Assembly: GCA_025355005.1 (NCBI GenBank)
Contig: JANXLV010000276.1
Coordinates: 1 to 64,000 of the forward strand
Reading direction: 5' to 3'
Length of the DNA: 64,000 nt
Source of the DNA: Myxococcales bacterium
GTDB lineage: Bacteria > Myxococcota_A > Polyangia > Polyangiales > Polyangiaceae
Made by a program: the position numbers and the translations under genes. The stretch's first letter is position 1. Each line of letters opens with the position of its first letter. Positions 19,201 through 26,482 of this stretch are shown here, in pieces. Under the pieces are notes generated by a model. That model searched no databases, was not told the origin of the DNA, and saw only the letters and a program-made list of their open reading frames with translations.

Positions 19201-19572
19201 GTCATCGACTTCGGCATGGTCCGCGCGATCCGTGTTCCGCCGGACGCCGCTGGTCGCTTCGTTGCCGGCACCGCTGGCTACATCGCGCCGGAGCAGGTGC
19301 TCGATCCGATCGAGCTCGATCCGCGCGCGGACGTCTACGCGCTTGCGGGCACCATCTACAACGTGACCACGGGCCGCGCGTTCTTCGACGAGATCGAGAG
19401 CCCGCGCGACCGCATCATGGCGCACATGCGTCGCGACCCGTTCGAGGACGTGGGGCTCCTGAAGCCGTTTCCCGCGGCGATCGCGAAGCTGCTGCGCGCG
19501 GCTACCGCGAGGGATCCGAAGGATCGGCCGTTCCCCCTGGAGCTGGGGCGCGAGTTCGCTTCCTCACTGTGA
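16255..19572 (+). CDS. HEAT-like repeat protein fused to C-terminal Ser/Thr protein kinase
   Basis: 1105 residues from an ATG with TGAGGA upstream. Residues 1 to about 810 are Leu/Ala-rich helices with the look of HEAT/ARM-type repeats and no membrane segment. The C-terminal part, about 815-1100, is a complete Hanks-type kinase: glycine loop LGEGGIGSVW, beta-3 Lys848, His945-Arg-Asp947 with Lys949 and Asn, Asp985-Phe-Gly, and YIAPEQ. The kinase therefore looks active. In most myxobacterial kinases the catalytic domain is N-terminal with a sensor behind it; here a very large helical scaffold precedes it. Substrate and signal are unknown. Confidence 0.85.
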   Translation: MSFEQAEEALKALSTLLTEHPDAADSVVLRWQSNARAPVPLADQALALVDRIAATVPALTTNEASVASLGMLLAGPEGQTLLEFLSAAVAHRELRMSHLLAAAAKRPELRERAVKIARGRVVEGPLADALACAPLLGDGTALELPENAQARARLEILIWEAGASALETPALGPWLFGSAETFETMIHAPARGTLRGRVLAARCLEVSIGGLPPTADQMLVGRTLQVLQPLLLHPEPLVWVHAARALGRLTGAFEQMEGTLLDWVLGESKLLRQRAITAFASLPAQRLAFLGGQLNAILVAPDEEGWVLGAIAAATPYLFFERRQAWDKLAKRILAGDGGAISARALARGLGTLWRRGVHSERDAIEPTLRALRHSARMMRTTTLDESRRWIEVIALTDVVDDAERDPLDLELGLENLMRMAAQYDDEEADARAARCAGSLLPTFQEARKIVFGTGKLRHRAAAINALEASARAFALRLWSPLLLTRPAGEPIDEPDLEETWKSLARAPSEILDLVKESRPTVDADLAPGLPLEVLAIRLGGYALDACGEDDSLGPGRGPTAHDTCLWLRKIHGLADGSRELPTALKNALSSLFWRLVDTTRGTSLGEVDDVRWLGPFAAWWALVIDRPAMLTQLGTALPMMAPEALASCCDRAEVLRTTVSTGHADGVWGHAAAEALVSLHAEDTELAVALGGLARSLDAFKVAAGPKQGLDVLCVGLVAAANRLQGALANPVKALHPAGDESGDDWLTKSTIDNAPRVAALVARAIRARELSLLDVWFASLGPITSQLLEGAISAAIRRTPPPPPKPKKNEPKVVEGYELVKPLGEGGIGSVWLVRKPGADRFFVLKIPKAEALASATDFEREGILASFVEEARALAGLYHPNVANIIDRGVSQGVPFLVLEYLIGADLKQYASAKNMSLFELRHVVSESCAGLAALHGAGLVHRDVKPANIWLRLPLAGGERFEPEKHRDPARAQPLSAVVIDFGMVRAIRVPPDAAGRFVAGTAGYIAPEQVLDPIELDPRADVYALAGTIYNVTTGRAFFDEIESPRDRIMAHMRRDPFEDVGLLKPFPAAIAKLLRAATARDPKDRPFPLELGREFASSL

Positions 19573-19575
19573 CAG

Positions 19576-19606
19576 CCGTTCATTCCGTTCATTCCGTTCA
19601 TTCCGT
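19576..19606. repeat. CCGTTCATT 9-bp tandem repeat
   Basis: Three exact 9-bp units plus four bases of a fourth, starting three bases after the kinase stop, in the 121-base gap before the next lipoprotein gene. Confidence 0.85.
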
Positions 19607-19693
19607 CGAGAAATAGCTGTAAATTCCCCGCATCTCGTCGCCGGGGCTGCGGGGAAGTTGGCGCTCGCAGGGGCGATGGTCCACGCTTAAGGT

Positions 19694-20539
19694 ATGCGGG
19701 TGGGACCATCTCGTGTGCTCGTTGCGTCTTCGATACTGCTGCTAGCTGCGGCTTGCCACACGAAGGAGCCGCCGCCCACGGACGCCAGCGCGACGACGAA
19801 GATCGCGCCGTCGGACGTCGATGCTTCGGCGGCTTCTGATGGCGGCGGCGCGGATGCGGCTCGTGTGAGCGGGGCGTGTCCCGCCGACATGATCTTGATC
19901 TCCGGCAGCTACTGCCCGAATCCGGTGCATGTCTGTCTGAAGTGGATGGACCCGCGGGACAGCCAGTACTGGGACTACAGATGTGCAGAATACAAGCAAC
20001 CCGCGACCTGCAATGGCGCGCGCGCGGACAAGAAGTTCTGCATCGATCGCGAGGAGTACCAGAAGGAGGGCGACACGCTTCCGCTCGCGCATCAATCGTG
20101 GACCTCGGCCGGCGCGATCTGCACGGCGCAGGGCAAGCGGCTCTGTCTCGAGAGCGAGTGGCAGTTCGCATGCGAGGGCGACGAGATGCGCCCCTACCCG
20201 TACGGGTTCAAGCGCGGTGACTCCACCCTCTGCAACATCGACCGCATGGACCTGGGAAAACCGAACGCGGGCCTGCGCGACAATCGCGCGCCTCTCTCTG
20301 CGCACCCGCAGTGCCTCTCGCCGTTCGGCGTGCACAACATGAGCGGCAATGTGGAGGAGTGGGTCACGCAGGACCAGGGCGTAGCGCCGCAACGCAGCTC
20401 GATGAAGGGCGCGTGGTGGCTCCCAGGAAAGAACACGTGCCGCGCGCGCACCATCGGTCACGGTGAGGTGTACGAGGGCGCGCAGGTGGGCATCCGCTGC
20501 TGCGGCGAGCCGGCGCGGTCAGCGAGCGAAGGCCACTGA
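19694..20539 (+). CDS. SUMF1/FGE-fold lipoprotein B
   Basis: 281 residues. Signal with lipobox LLAAAC, an Ala/Asp/Ser/Gly linker, then a SUMF1-type domain closely parallel to lipoprotein A at 13412-14233: KRLCLESEWQFACEGDEMRPYPYG, SPFGVHNMSGNVEEWV, MKGAWWLPGKNTCRAR, IRCCGEP. As in A, the first FGE active-site Cys is absent (Pro), so it is unlikely to make formylglycine. The two paralogues face each other 5.5 kb apart across the kinase gene and probably arose by duplication. The last 21 bases overlap the convergent Kelch-like gene. Confidence 0.78.
   Translation: MRVGPSRVLVASSILLLAAACHTKEPPPTDASATTKIAPSDVDASAASDGGGADAARVSGACPADMILISGSYCPNPVHVCLKWMDPRDSQYWDYRCAEYKQPATCNGARADKKFCIDREEYQKEGDTLPLAHQSWTSAGAICTAQGKRLCLESEWQFACEGDEMRPYPYGFKRGDSTLCNIDRMDLGKPNAGLRDNRAPLSAHPQCLSPFGVHNMSGNVEEWVTQDQGVAPQRSSMKGAWWLPGKNTCRARTIGHGEVYEGAQVGIRCCGEPARSASEGH
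19983..19994 (-). repeat. Dispersed TGCAT motif copy (exact)
   Basis: The minus strand reads TGTATTCTGCAC inside SUMF1-fold lipoprotein B. The paralogous gene has a GC-rich version at the same protein position (Cys-Ala-Glu-Tyr-Lys), so the protein does not require the motif. Confidence 0.45.
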
Positions 20540-21658
20540 GAACGCGTGCCCTTCCGGCATCGGCGCCTCGATCTGTGGATCGCCGAGGTCGTTCGAAATG
20601 ATGCGAAACGAGCGCACGGCGGTGGTGGCGCCCGCGTCAACACCGGGGAGCAGACCGCCGATCACGTAGAGCCGCCCGCGAAAAACGACGGCGCTGGGCC
20701 CGCTCAGGCCGACCGGCACCTTCGGGGTCATGGGGATGAGCGACGCGGCATTCGTCCCGGTGACCGAGAACGAGTAGATCGTGCCGGAACCGCTCGCGAT
20801 GCCCGGGACCACATAGACGGTGGTGCCGTCGCTCGCGGCGGCAATGTCCGTATCGCCGTACGGCGCGTTCGCCTTCCACGTCGCGTCTCCGTCCTTCGCC
20901 GTGTAGACCGCGCCCGCGCCGATCGCGACCATCGTGTTGCCGATCATCGCGCCTGCGCCGCGTGACATCCCGGGAGGAAGGAGAGGTGGTGCCCCGTACC
21001 GCTCGGGCTCTCCGTTGGCAGAGACCCTCCACAGCGTGGCCGTGTTGAGCACGCTGCCGTCGGGGCTCTCACCGCCAGCGACGAAGAATGACTGGCCGTT
21101 GGAGCCATAGATCGAGCGCCAAGCCTGGATGGCGGACACGCCCGTCGCGGTGTTGAACGGCGGCAAGAGCGCGCCGCCGCCGTCGAAGCGCGCGAAGTAC
21201 ACGGCGTCTCCGAACGTTGCGCCACCAGTCGATTTCAGACCACCCAGGTAGACGGCGAGATCTCCGATCGCCGCACCAGCCGGAGCCGACACCGTTCGCG
21301 GAATGTTGAACAGGTGCTTCCAGTCGCGCAGCTTGCCATCGCACTGGATCGTGGCGCGAAGCACGCTCGTGGGCTCGCCATAGTTGACGCCGGGACCCTC
21401 ACTCTGGCCGGCGAGCACGTAGAGGCCGCCGGATTCGTTGGTCACCGCCGCGGCGCATGCGTCGTCGGGCTCCACCTTGGCATCCGCGATGGCTTCGGCA
21501 TCCGTGCCCCCCCCGTCAATGGCGTTCGGGCTTCCGTCGCCTGAATCCAGCTGTTCGTTCCCTCCGCTCGTGTCGGAGCCCGAGAAAGCGGAGCACGCGG
21601 CCACCACTGCTGCGCCGGTGAGCAAGGTCACGAGGAGCCACGTGGACGATCTGGCCAT
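20519..21658 (-). CDS. Kelch-like beta-propeller lipoprotein
   Basis: 379 residues. Lipoprotein signal MARSSTWLLVTLLTGAAVVAAC, then a Ser/Asp/Gly linker. The body has repeated Gly-Gly/Gly-Ala blade motifs (YVLAGQSEGPG, AVYLGGLKSTGG, FFVAGGESPDGSVLNTATLWRV, RLYVIGGLLPG) typical of Kelch-type propellers. It is probably displayed on the cell surface and binds proteins or polysaccharide (inference). Its 3' end overlaps the convergent SUMF1-fold gene by 21 bases. Confidence 0.75.
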   Translation of the reverse strand: MARSSTWLLVTLLTGAAVVAACSAFSGSDTSGGNEQLDSGDGSPNAIDGGGTDAEAIADAKVEPDDACAAAVTNESGGLYVLAGQSEGPGVNYGEPTSVLRATIQCDGKLRDWKHLFNIPRTVSAPAGAAIGDLAVYLGGLKSTGGATFGDAVYFARFDGGGALLPPFNTATGVSAIQAWRSIYGSNGQSFFVAGGESPDGSVLNTATLWRVSANGEPERYGAPPLLPPGMSRGAGAMIGNTMVAIGAGAVYTAKDGDATWKANAPYGDTDIAAASDGTTVYVVPGIASGSGTIYSFSVTGTNAASLIPMTPKVPVGLSGPSAVVFRGRLYVIGGLLPGVDAGATTAVRSFRIISNDLGDPQIEAPMPEGHAFSVAFAR

Positions 21659-21705
21659 CTCCGCGACTCTAGCGGAGGGCCCGCCCCGATCAAAGGAGCG
21701 TCGTG

Positions 21706-22524
21706 ATGCTTGCGTGGCGGCCGACCCCGTGTATCGTCCGCGACGTGCCGTACACGTATGCCTTCCCGCGACCGGCGGTCACCGCGGACGTCGTCATCTT
21801 CTCGATCCGGGCAGGTGAGCTCTCGGTCCTCCTCATCAAGCGTGGTGAGCAGCCGCACAAAGGCGCGTGGGCGCTGCCCGGCGGGCACGTGGAGCCGAAC
21901 GAGTCACTCGAGAAGGCAGCGGCGCGCGAGCTCGCAGAGGAGACCGGCGTGTCCAACCTGCCGTTCGAGCAGCTCGGTGCATTCGGCGACCCCGGGCGGG
22001 ACCCGCGCGGTCACTACGTGACTGTTGCATACTACACGTATGTTGGGGCCGAATCGATCCGCGCGAAGGCCGGGGACGACGCGAGCGCGGTCGCCTGGCA
22101 CCCGATCAGCACGCTGGATCTGTCACCGGATCCGAACGCCAAGGTGCGCGCGGCCGCCGCCAAGGGCAAGCGACGGAACCCGAAGGATCCCCCGTTGCTC
22201 CTCCAGCTGGCGTTCGACCACGCGAGGATCCTGACTCACGCGATCGACCGGCTGCGCGAGCGCTTGCTCGAGCCCCAGCGGCCCGCGCGCTTCCATCTGG
22301 TCCCGCCCAACTTCACCATCGCGGAGATCCGTCGCGTGTACGAGGTCATCTTCGGTCGCGAGTTCAATCCGCGTTCCTTCAAGACCGCGATGCTCGCGCG
22401 CGATTTCGTGGAGCCCGTCGCGGCGCCTGGCGCGAAGGGCAACGGGGCCTTTCGAGCGACGAAGAGCGCGCAGGTGCTCTACCGTTTCAAGCATGCGCCC
22501 CGGCGTCGCACGCTCGACGACTGA
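21706..22524 (+). CDS. Nudix hydrolase with C-terminal winged-helix domain (NrtR-like)
   Basis: 272 residues from the ATG at 21706, seven bases after AAGGAG; a GTG at 21745 is an alternative nearer the usual family start. Residues about 30-150 form a Nudix domain with a full Nudix box (GGHVEPNESLEKAAARELAEETGV). The C-terminal part (FHLVPPNFTIAEIRRVYEVIFG, then FKTAMLARDFVEP, VLYRF) is the winged-helix of the NrtR/ADP-ribose-pyrophosphatase family. NrtR proteins bind ADP-ribose and repress NAD biosynthesis genes; others are plain hydrolases. The intact box suggests catalysis. No NAD gene is adjacent, so which role applies is open. Confidence 0.8.
   Translation: MLAWRPTPCIVRDVPYTYAFPRPAVTADVVIFSIRAGELSVLLIKRGEQPHKGAWALPGGHVEPNESLEKAAARELAEETGVSNLPFEQLGAFGDPGRDPRGHYVTVAYYTYVGAESIRAKAGDDASAVAWHPISTLDLSPDPNAKVRAAAAKGKRRNPKDPPLLLQLAFDHARILTHAIDRLRERLLEPQRPARFHLVPPNFTIAEIRRVYEVIFGREFNPRSFKTAMLARDFVEPVAAPGAKGNGAFRATKSAQVLYRFKHAPRRRTLDD
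22026..22037 (+). repeat. Dispersed TGCAT motif copy (exact)
   Basis: TGCATACTACAC followed by GTATGTTG inside the Nudix gene. The surrounding codons (GTT GCA TAC TAC ACG TAT GTT) are AT-rich compared with their neighbours. Confidence 0.45.
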
Positions 22525-22550
22525 CCCGCGATCGGGGTAGAGTCGACCTC

Positions 22551-22865
22551 ATGCGACGACATCGGCTCGACCGGCTCAGCAAGCTCGCCCAGGGCGCAGC
22601 TGTCATCTCCATGGGTGTGCTCACGGCTGCCTGCGACAAGACCGGCGGTGCCAAGCCGGAGGAGCCCATTCACACCAACGCCACCGCGGAGCCGCCGCAC
22701 GTGAACGCGACGGCCACGCCCACGCCCACGCCCACGCCCACGGCCACGCCCTCTGGCGCCCCCTCGGCAGCTGTGCCTGCCACGCCGGCCACGCTGAACC
22801 CGTCCAGCGTGCCGCACACGGTCAACGCGCCTCCGACGCCTCCCACGCCGAAGTCCTCGAAGTAA
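22551..22865 (+). CDS. Small Thr/Pro-rich lipoprotein
   Basis: 104 residues. Basic N-terminus MRRHRLDRLSKLAQG, hydrophobic core, lipobox LTAAC, then an entirely low-complexity Ala/Thr/Pro tail containing a TPTPTPTP run. There is no folded domain, so it is probably a lipid-anchored spacer or a short cell-envelope lipoprotein. It lies 26 bases after the Nudix gene and three bases before the ferritin-like gene. Confidence 0.6.
   Translation: MRRHRLDRLSKLAQGAAVISMGVLTAACDKTGGAKPEEPIHTNATAEPPHVNATATPTPTPTPTATPSGAPSAAVPATPATLNPSSVPHTVNAPPTPPTPKSSK
22714..22743. repeat. CCACGC hexamer tandem repeat
   Basis: Four exact units and a degenerate fifth, in frame, encoding the Thr-Pro run of the small lipoprotein. 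Confidence 0.8.
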
Positions 22866-22868
22866 GCC

Positions 22869-23726
22869 ATGCCGTTCGCGCTGCGGCGCACCACTGCCGA
22901 GGCGGATGGGCCGCTCGCGCTCACGACCGTTCACGACGAGATCGCCGCGCCACGCAAGGGCAGGGTCGACTTCGAGGCGTTTCGCGCGGGCGACTACGCG
23001 CCTCGTGCGCTGGAGCTCGCCGCGCACGCCTGGAGCACGCGCGCGCTTCAGGAGTACTACTCGCTGGCGCTGTTCACGCAGCTCTCTTCGCAGCTGCATG
23101 TGATGGGCGTTCCGCTGGACTGGTGCGGAGCCTTCGCGCGCATGATCGAGGACGAGGTGCGCCACACCGACCTGTGCCTTCGCATGTGCGACGCGCTCGG
23201 GCGGCCCGCGAGCCCCGTCATCGACGAGACCGAGCTGCACCTTGCCTCCGACCGCACCCTTCCGTGCCACGTGCGTGATGTGGTGCTGTCTGCGTTCTGC
23301 ATCGGAGAGACGATCAGCGGCACCATGTTTCGCCGCGCGATGAAGGCCGCCACGGTGCCGCTCGCGAAGGAGGTCATCGCCGCCATCCTGGTCGACGAGA
23401 CCTTTCACGGCGAGGCCGGGTGGGAGCTGCTCGCGCTCCTGCTCCGCGGCATCTCTCTCGACGATCGCGCCGTGCTTGTTCGTCGCATTCCAGCGCTCTT
23501 CGCGCACTACCTCCGGCTCTGCGGTGCAACGCGCGGGCCCACGTGGGCGCGCGGGGCCGAAGAAACGGAGCCCGCACCCAACTTCGGCACGCTCACGGAG
23601 GCCGGATATGCACGCGCGTACTGGGACTCCATGGAAGAGGACATCGTCCCCGCCCTCTCCGCGCTGGGTCTGGTAGAAGCCGTGTCCGCCTACGAGGCTC
23701 TCCTCGTGGACGCTCCCCAGCCATGA
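22869..23726 (+). CDS. Ferritin-like di-iron protein
   Basis: 285 residues, helical. A four-helix di-iron ligand set is visible: Glu62 (QEYYS), Glu96-x-x-His99 (EDEVRHTDL), Glu147 (CIGETISG) and Glu177-x-x-His180 (VDETFHGEAGW). This is the ferritin-like/rubrerythrin-type arrangement used by oxygenases, oxidases and iron stores; the specific reaction cannot be read from sequence. It is cytoplasmic. Its stop overlaps the start of the ABC-F gene by four bases (ATGA), so the two are co-translated. It is one of three ferritin-like proteins in the window. Confidence 0.75.
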   Translation: MPFALRRTTAEADGPLALTTVHDEIAAPRKGRVDFEAFRAGDYAPRALELAAHAWSTRALQEYYSLALFTQLSSQLHVMGVPLDWCGAFARMIEDEVRHTDLCLRMCDALGRPASPVIDETELHLASDRTLPCHVRDVVLSAFCIGETISGTMFRRAMKAATVPLAKEVIAAILVDETFHGEAGWELLALLLRGISLDDRAVLVRRIPALFAHYLRLCGATRGPTWARGAEETEPAPNFGTLTEAGYARAYWDSMEEDIVPALSALGLVEAVSAYEALLVDAPQP

Positions 23727-25702
23727 TCAGTATTCAACGCCTCGGAAAATCCTACGGCGGGCGCACACTCTTCGAAGAGGTGTCGCTCGAGCTCAACGAG
23801 GGCTCGCGCTACGGCCTCGTAGGCGCGAACGGCTCCGGCAAGACCACGTTCCTCAAGTGCCTGTCCGGCGACGAGCCGCAGACGGATGGCAGCTACACGT
23901 TCCCATCGCGCTCGCGCGTCGGCGTGCTTCGTCAGGATCACTTCCTGGACGACGAGCAGGTGATCCTCGACCTCGCGATGATGGGCGACAAGGACGTGTG
24001 GGACGCTCTGCAGGAGCGCACGCGCATCATCGACCACGCCGAGGGCGATCCCTCGCGGCTCGCGGATCTGGAGCATACGATCTCCAACGCCGGCGGCTAC
24101 ACGCTCGAGGCGCGCGCCTCCTCCATCCTGGAGGGTCTCGGCATTCCGGTCCCCTCGCACAGGCAGAAGCTCTCCACGCTATCCGGCGGCTTCAAGCTGC
24201 GCGTGCTTCTCGCGCAGGTGCTCGTGGGCGGACCCGACGCGCTCTTGCTCGACGAGCCCACGAACCACCTGGACATCCTCTCCATCCGCTGGCTCGAGAA
24301 GTTCCTCGCCGGTTATCGCGGCTGCGCGATCGTCATCTCGCACGACCAGCGCTTCCTCGACAACGTGGCCACGCACATCCTGGACGTGGACTACGACACC
24401 ATCACGCAATACACGGGAAATTACCGTCGATTCGTCGCCGAGAAGACCGCGGTGCGTGAGCGCAAGGAAGCCGAGAACGCGCGCAAGGAGAAGATCATCG
24501 CCGACAAGATGGCGTTCGTGGAGCGCTTCGGCGCGAAGGCCACGAAGGCGAAGCAGGCGCAGAGCCGGCTCAAGCAGATCGAGAAGATCGAGGTGGAGGA
24601 GCTGGCCCAGAGCTCACGCCGCGCGCCGTACTTCCGCTTCACGCCGGAGCGCCCGAGCGGTCGCGACGTGCTCGACATGAAGGGCATCTCGAAGGCCTAC
24701 GGCGACAAGCAGGTGCTCACGGACGTGTCGATCACGGTGCGTCGCGGCGAGAAGCTCGCCGTCATCGGTCCCAACGGGTTGGGTAAGTCCACGCTGCTCA
24801 AGATCATCATGGGCATGGACGCGGATTCTGGCACCGTGCGCTTTGGTCACGAGACGAAGGTCGGCTACTTCGCGCAGGACCACGGTGAGCTCTTGCCGGA
24901 CGGCCCGATCAAGCCCCTCGATTTCATCTGGAACGAATGCCCCACCGAGCCCACGACCTACGTTCGCGGTCAGCTTGGGCGCATGCTCTTCTCCGGCGAC
25001 GACATCGACAAACCGATCCGCGCGCTGTCCGGCGGTGAGGCCGCGCGCCTCATCTTCTGCAAGATCATGGTGCAGAAGCCGAACGTGCTGGTCCTGGACG
25101 AGCCCACGAACCACCTGGATCTGGAGTCGATCGACGCGCTCATCGAGGGCCTCAAGGTGTTCGACGGCACCGTCATCTTCGTCTCGCACGACCGCGCGTT
25201 CGTCTCCGCGCTCGCCACGCGCGTGCTGGAGGTCCGCAAGGAAGGGCCGCGCGATTTCCCTGGAACCTACACGGAATATCTCGAGCGCTGCGGCGACGAC
25301 CACCTGGACGCGAACGCCGTGATCGCTGTCAGCAAGGCCGCCAAGGGCGACAAGAGCGGCGACAAGCCTGGCGACAAGAGCGGCGACAAGGTCGGCGACA
25401 AGCTGGGCACGAAGAACGGAGCGGACGCCGAGGGGCTCTCCTGGGAGGAGCAGAAGAGGCGCCGCAACAGGAAGAACTCGCTGCCCGCGCGCCGCGACAA
25501 GCTGCTCGTGGAGATCGAGACCTGCGAGGCGCGCAAGAAGGAAATAGACGCGCTCTTCGCCTCTCCCGGCTTCTTCGAGCGCACGCTGAAGGGCCAGGTC
25601 CTCGCGCTCCAGGAAGAGGACAAGAAGCTCGCGTCGGACGTGGAGGCGAAGATCAAGGAGTGGGAAGAGATTGAAGCCGAGCTCGGCCAGGAGCAGGTCT
25701 AG
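23723..25702 (+). CDS. YbiT-type ABC-F ATPase
   Basis: 659 residues from the ATG at 23723, which overlaps the upstream stop; the longer open frame shadows the ferritin-like gene. Two ABC cassettes: Walker A GANGSGKTT, signature LSGGFKLR, Walker B LLLDEPTNHLD; then GPNGLGKST, LSGGEAARL, LVLDEPTNHLD. There is no transmembrane domain, and the charged linker between cassettes is the ABC-F P-site tRNA-interaction motif. Overall similarity is to YbiT (VGANGSGKTTFLK, RYGLVGANG, GYFAQDHGE). Such proteins act on the ribosome. Distinctive here is a C-terminal extension of about 120 residues: five GDKxGDK-like repeats followed by a coiled coil. Confidence 0.9.
   Translation: MISIQRLGKSYGGRTLFEEVSLELNEGSRYGLVGANGSGKTTFLKCLSGDEPQTDGSYTFPSRSRVGVLRQDHFLDDEQVILDLAMMGDKDVWDALQERTRIIDHAEGDPSRLADLEHTISNAGGYTLEARASSILEGLGIPVPSHRQKLSTLSGGFKLRVLLAQVLVGGPDALLLDEPTNHLDILSIRWLEKFLAGYRGCAIVISHDQRFLDNVATHILDVDYDTITQYTGNYRRFVAEKTAVRERKEAENARKEKIIADKMAFVERFGAKATKAKQAQSRLKQIEKIEVEELAQSSRRAPYFRFTPERPSGRDVLDMKGISKAYGDKQVLTDVSITVRRGEKLAVIGPNGLGKSTLLKIIMGMDADSGTVRFGHETKVGYFAQDHGELLPDGPIKPLDFIWNECPTEPTTYVRGQLGRMLFSGDDIDKPIRALSGGEAARLIFCKIMVQKPNVLVLDEPTNHLDLESIDALIEGLKVFDGTVIFVSHDRAFVSALATRVLEVRKEGPRDFPGTYTEYLERCGDDHLDANAVIAVSKAAKGDKSGDKPGDKSGDKVGDKLGTKNGADAEGLSWEEQKRRRNRKNSLPARRDKLLVEIETCEARKKEIDALFASPGFFERTLKGQVLALQEEDKKLASDVEAKIKEWEEIEAELGQEQV
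25346..25405. repeat. GGCGACAAGNNN 12-bp tandem repeat
   Basis: Five in-frame units in the ABC-F gene encoding Gly-Asp-Lys-x repeats between the second ATPase cassette and the C-terminal coiled coil. Confidence 0.85.
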
Positions 25703-25734
25703 TCAGAGCCTGCGCGACGACCTCGAAAAGCGGA

Positions 25735-25766
25735 GCGCCCGCGAAGCCTCTCGGCCGCGCGGGCGC
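25735..25766. terminator. GC-rich hairpin between ABC-F and sodB
   Basis: GCGCCCGCG pairs with CGCGGGCGC (nine pairs) around a 14-base loop, between convergent genes. No T tract; probably a bidirectional terminator. Confidence 0.5.
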
Positions 25767-25800
25767 CATCACTGCTCTCGCGCTCGCACTTGTCGAAGGC

Positions 25801-26388
25801 TCAGGCCTTCTTGAGGTTCTCGTTCGCGAAGTCCCAGTTCACCAGGTGGTTCAGGAAGCACTCGATGTACTTCGGGCGGAGGTTCCGGAAATCGATGTAG
25901 TATGCATGCTCCCAGACGTCGATCGTGAGGATCGCCTTCTGGCCATGCTTCATCGGCAGGTCCGCGTTGCCCGTCTTGGTGACGGAGAGCTTGCCGGCCT
26001 TGTCGGCGACGAGCCACGCCCAGCCGGAGCCGAACTGCGTGGTGGCGGCCGCGGTGAACTCCTCCTTGAACTTGTCGAACGAGCCGAAGTCACGCGTGAT
26101 GGCCGCTGCGATGTCGCCCGTGGGGGCGCCGCCGCCACCCGGCTTCATCGAGTGCCAGTAGAACGTGTGGTTCCAGATCTGGGCGGCGTTGTTGAAGACG
26201 CCCGCCTCGGAGCTCATGATGATGTCCTCGAGGGACTTCTCGGCTTCGGGCTTGCCCTCGAGCAGCTTGTTCAGGTTCGTCACGTAGGCGTTGTGGTGCT
26301 TGCCGTGGTGGAACTCGAGCGTCTCGGCGGTGATGTGGGGCGCGAGCGCGTCCTTCGCGTACGGCAGTGCGGGGAGGGTGAAAGCCAT
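25801..26388 (-). CDS. sodB: Iron superoxide dismutase
   Basis: 195 residues from the ATG at 26388, with AGGAGAG upstream. Typical FeSOD: MAFTLPALPYAKDALAPHIT, the first metal ligand His27 in EFHHGKHH, NNAAQIWNHTFYWHSM with the second His and the Gln that marks Fe rather than Mn enzymes, and DVWEHAYY with the Asp and His ligands. It dismutates superoxide in the cytoplasm. Length and all ligands are normal. It is transcribed convergently with the ABC-F gene and downstream of, but 94 bases from, the lipoprotein gene. Confidence 0.95.
   Translation of the reverse strand: MAFTLPALPYAKDALAPHITAETLEFHHGKHHNAYVTNLNKLLEGKPEAEKSLEDIIMSSEAGVFNNAAQIWNHTFYWHSMKPGGGGAPTGDIAAAITRDFGSFDKFKEEFTAAATTQFGSGWAWLVADKAGKLSVTKTGNADLPMKHGQKAILTIDVWEHAYYIDFRNLRPKYIECFLNHLVNWDFANENLKKA
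25895..25906 (-). repeat. Dispersed TGCAT motif copy (exact)
   Basis: The minus strand reads TGCATACTACAT inside sodB, across the codons for the strictly conserved HAYYID segment. Confidence 0.4.
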
Positions 26389-26482
26389 GTGCTCTCTCCT
26401 TTGCGGAATGGTTGGGGTTTGGGCCCGCAACAAGACCACGCTGCCCTGGCAGTGTCAACGCACGCCCCTCACGCGCCTCCCG

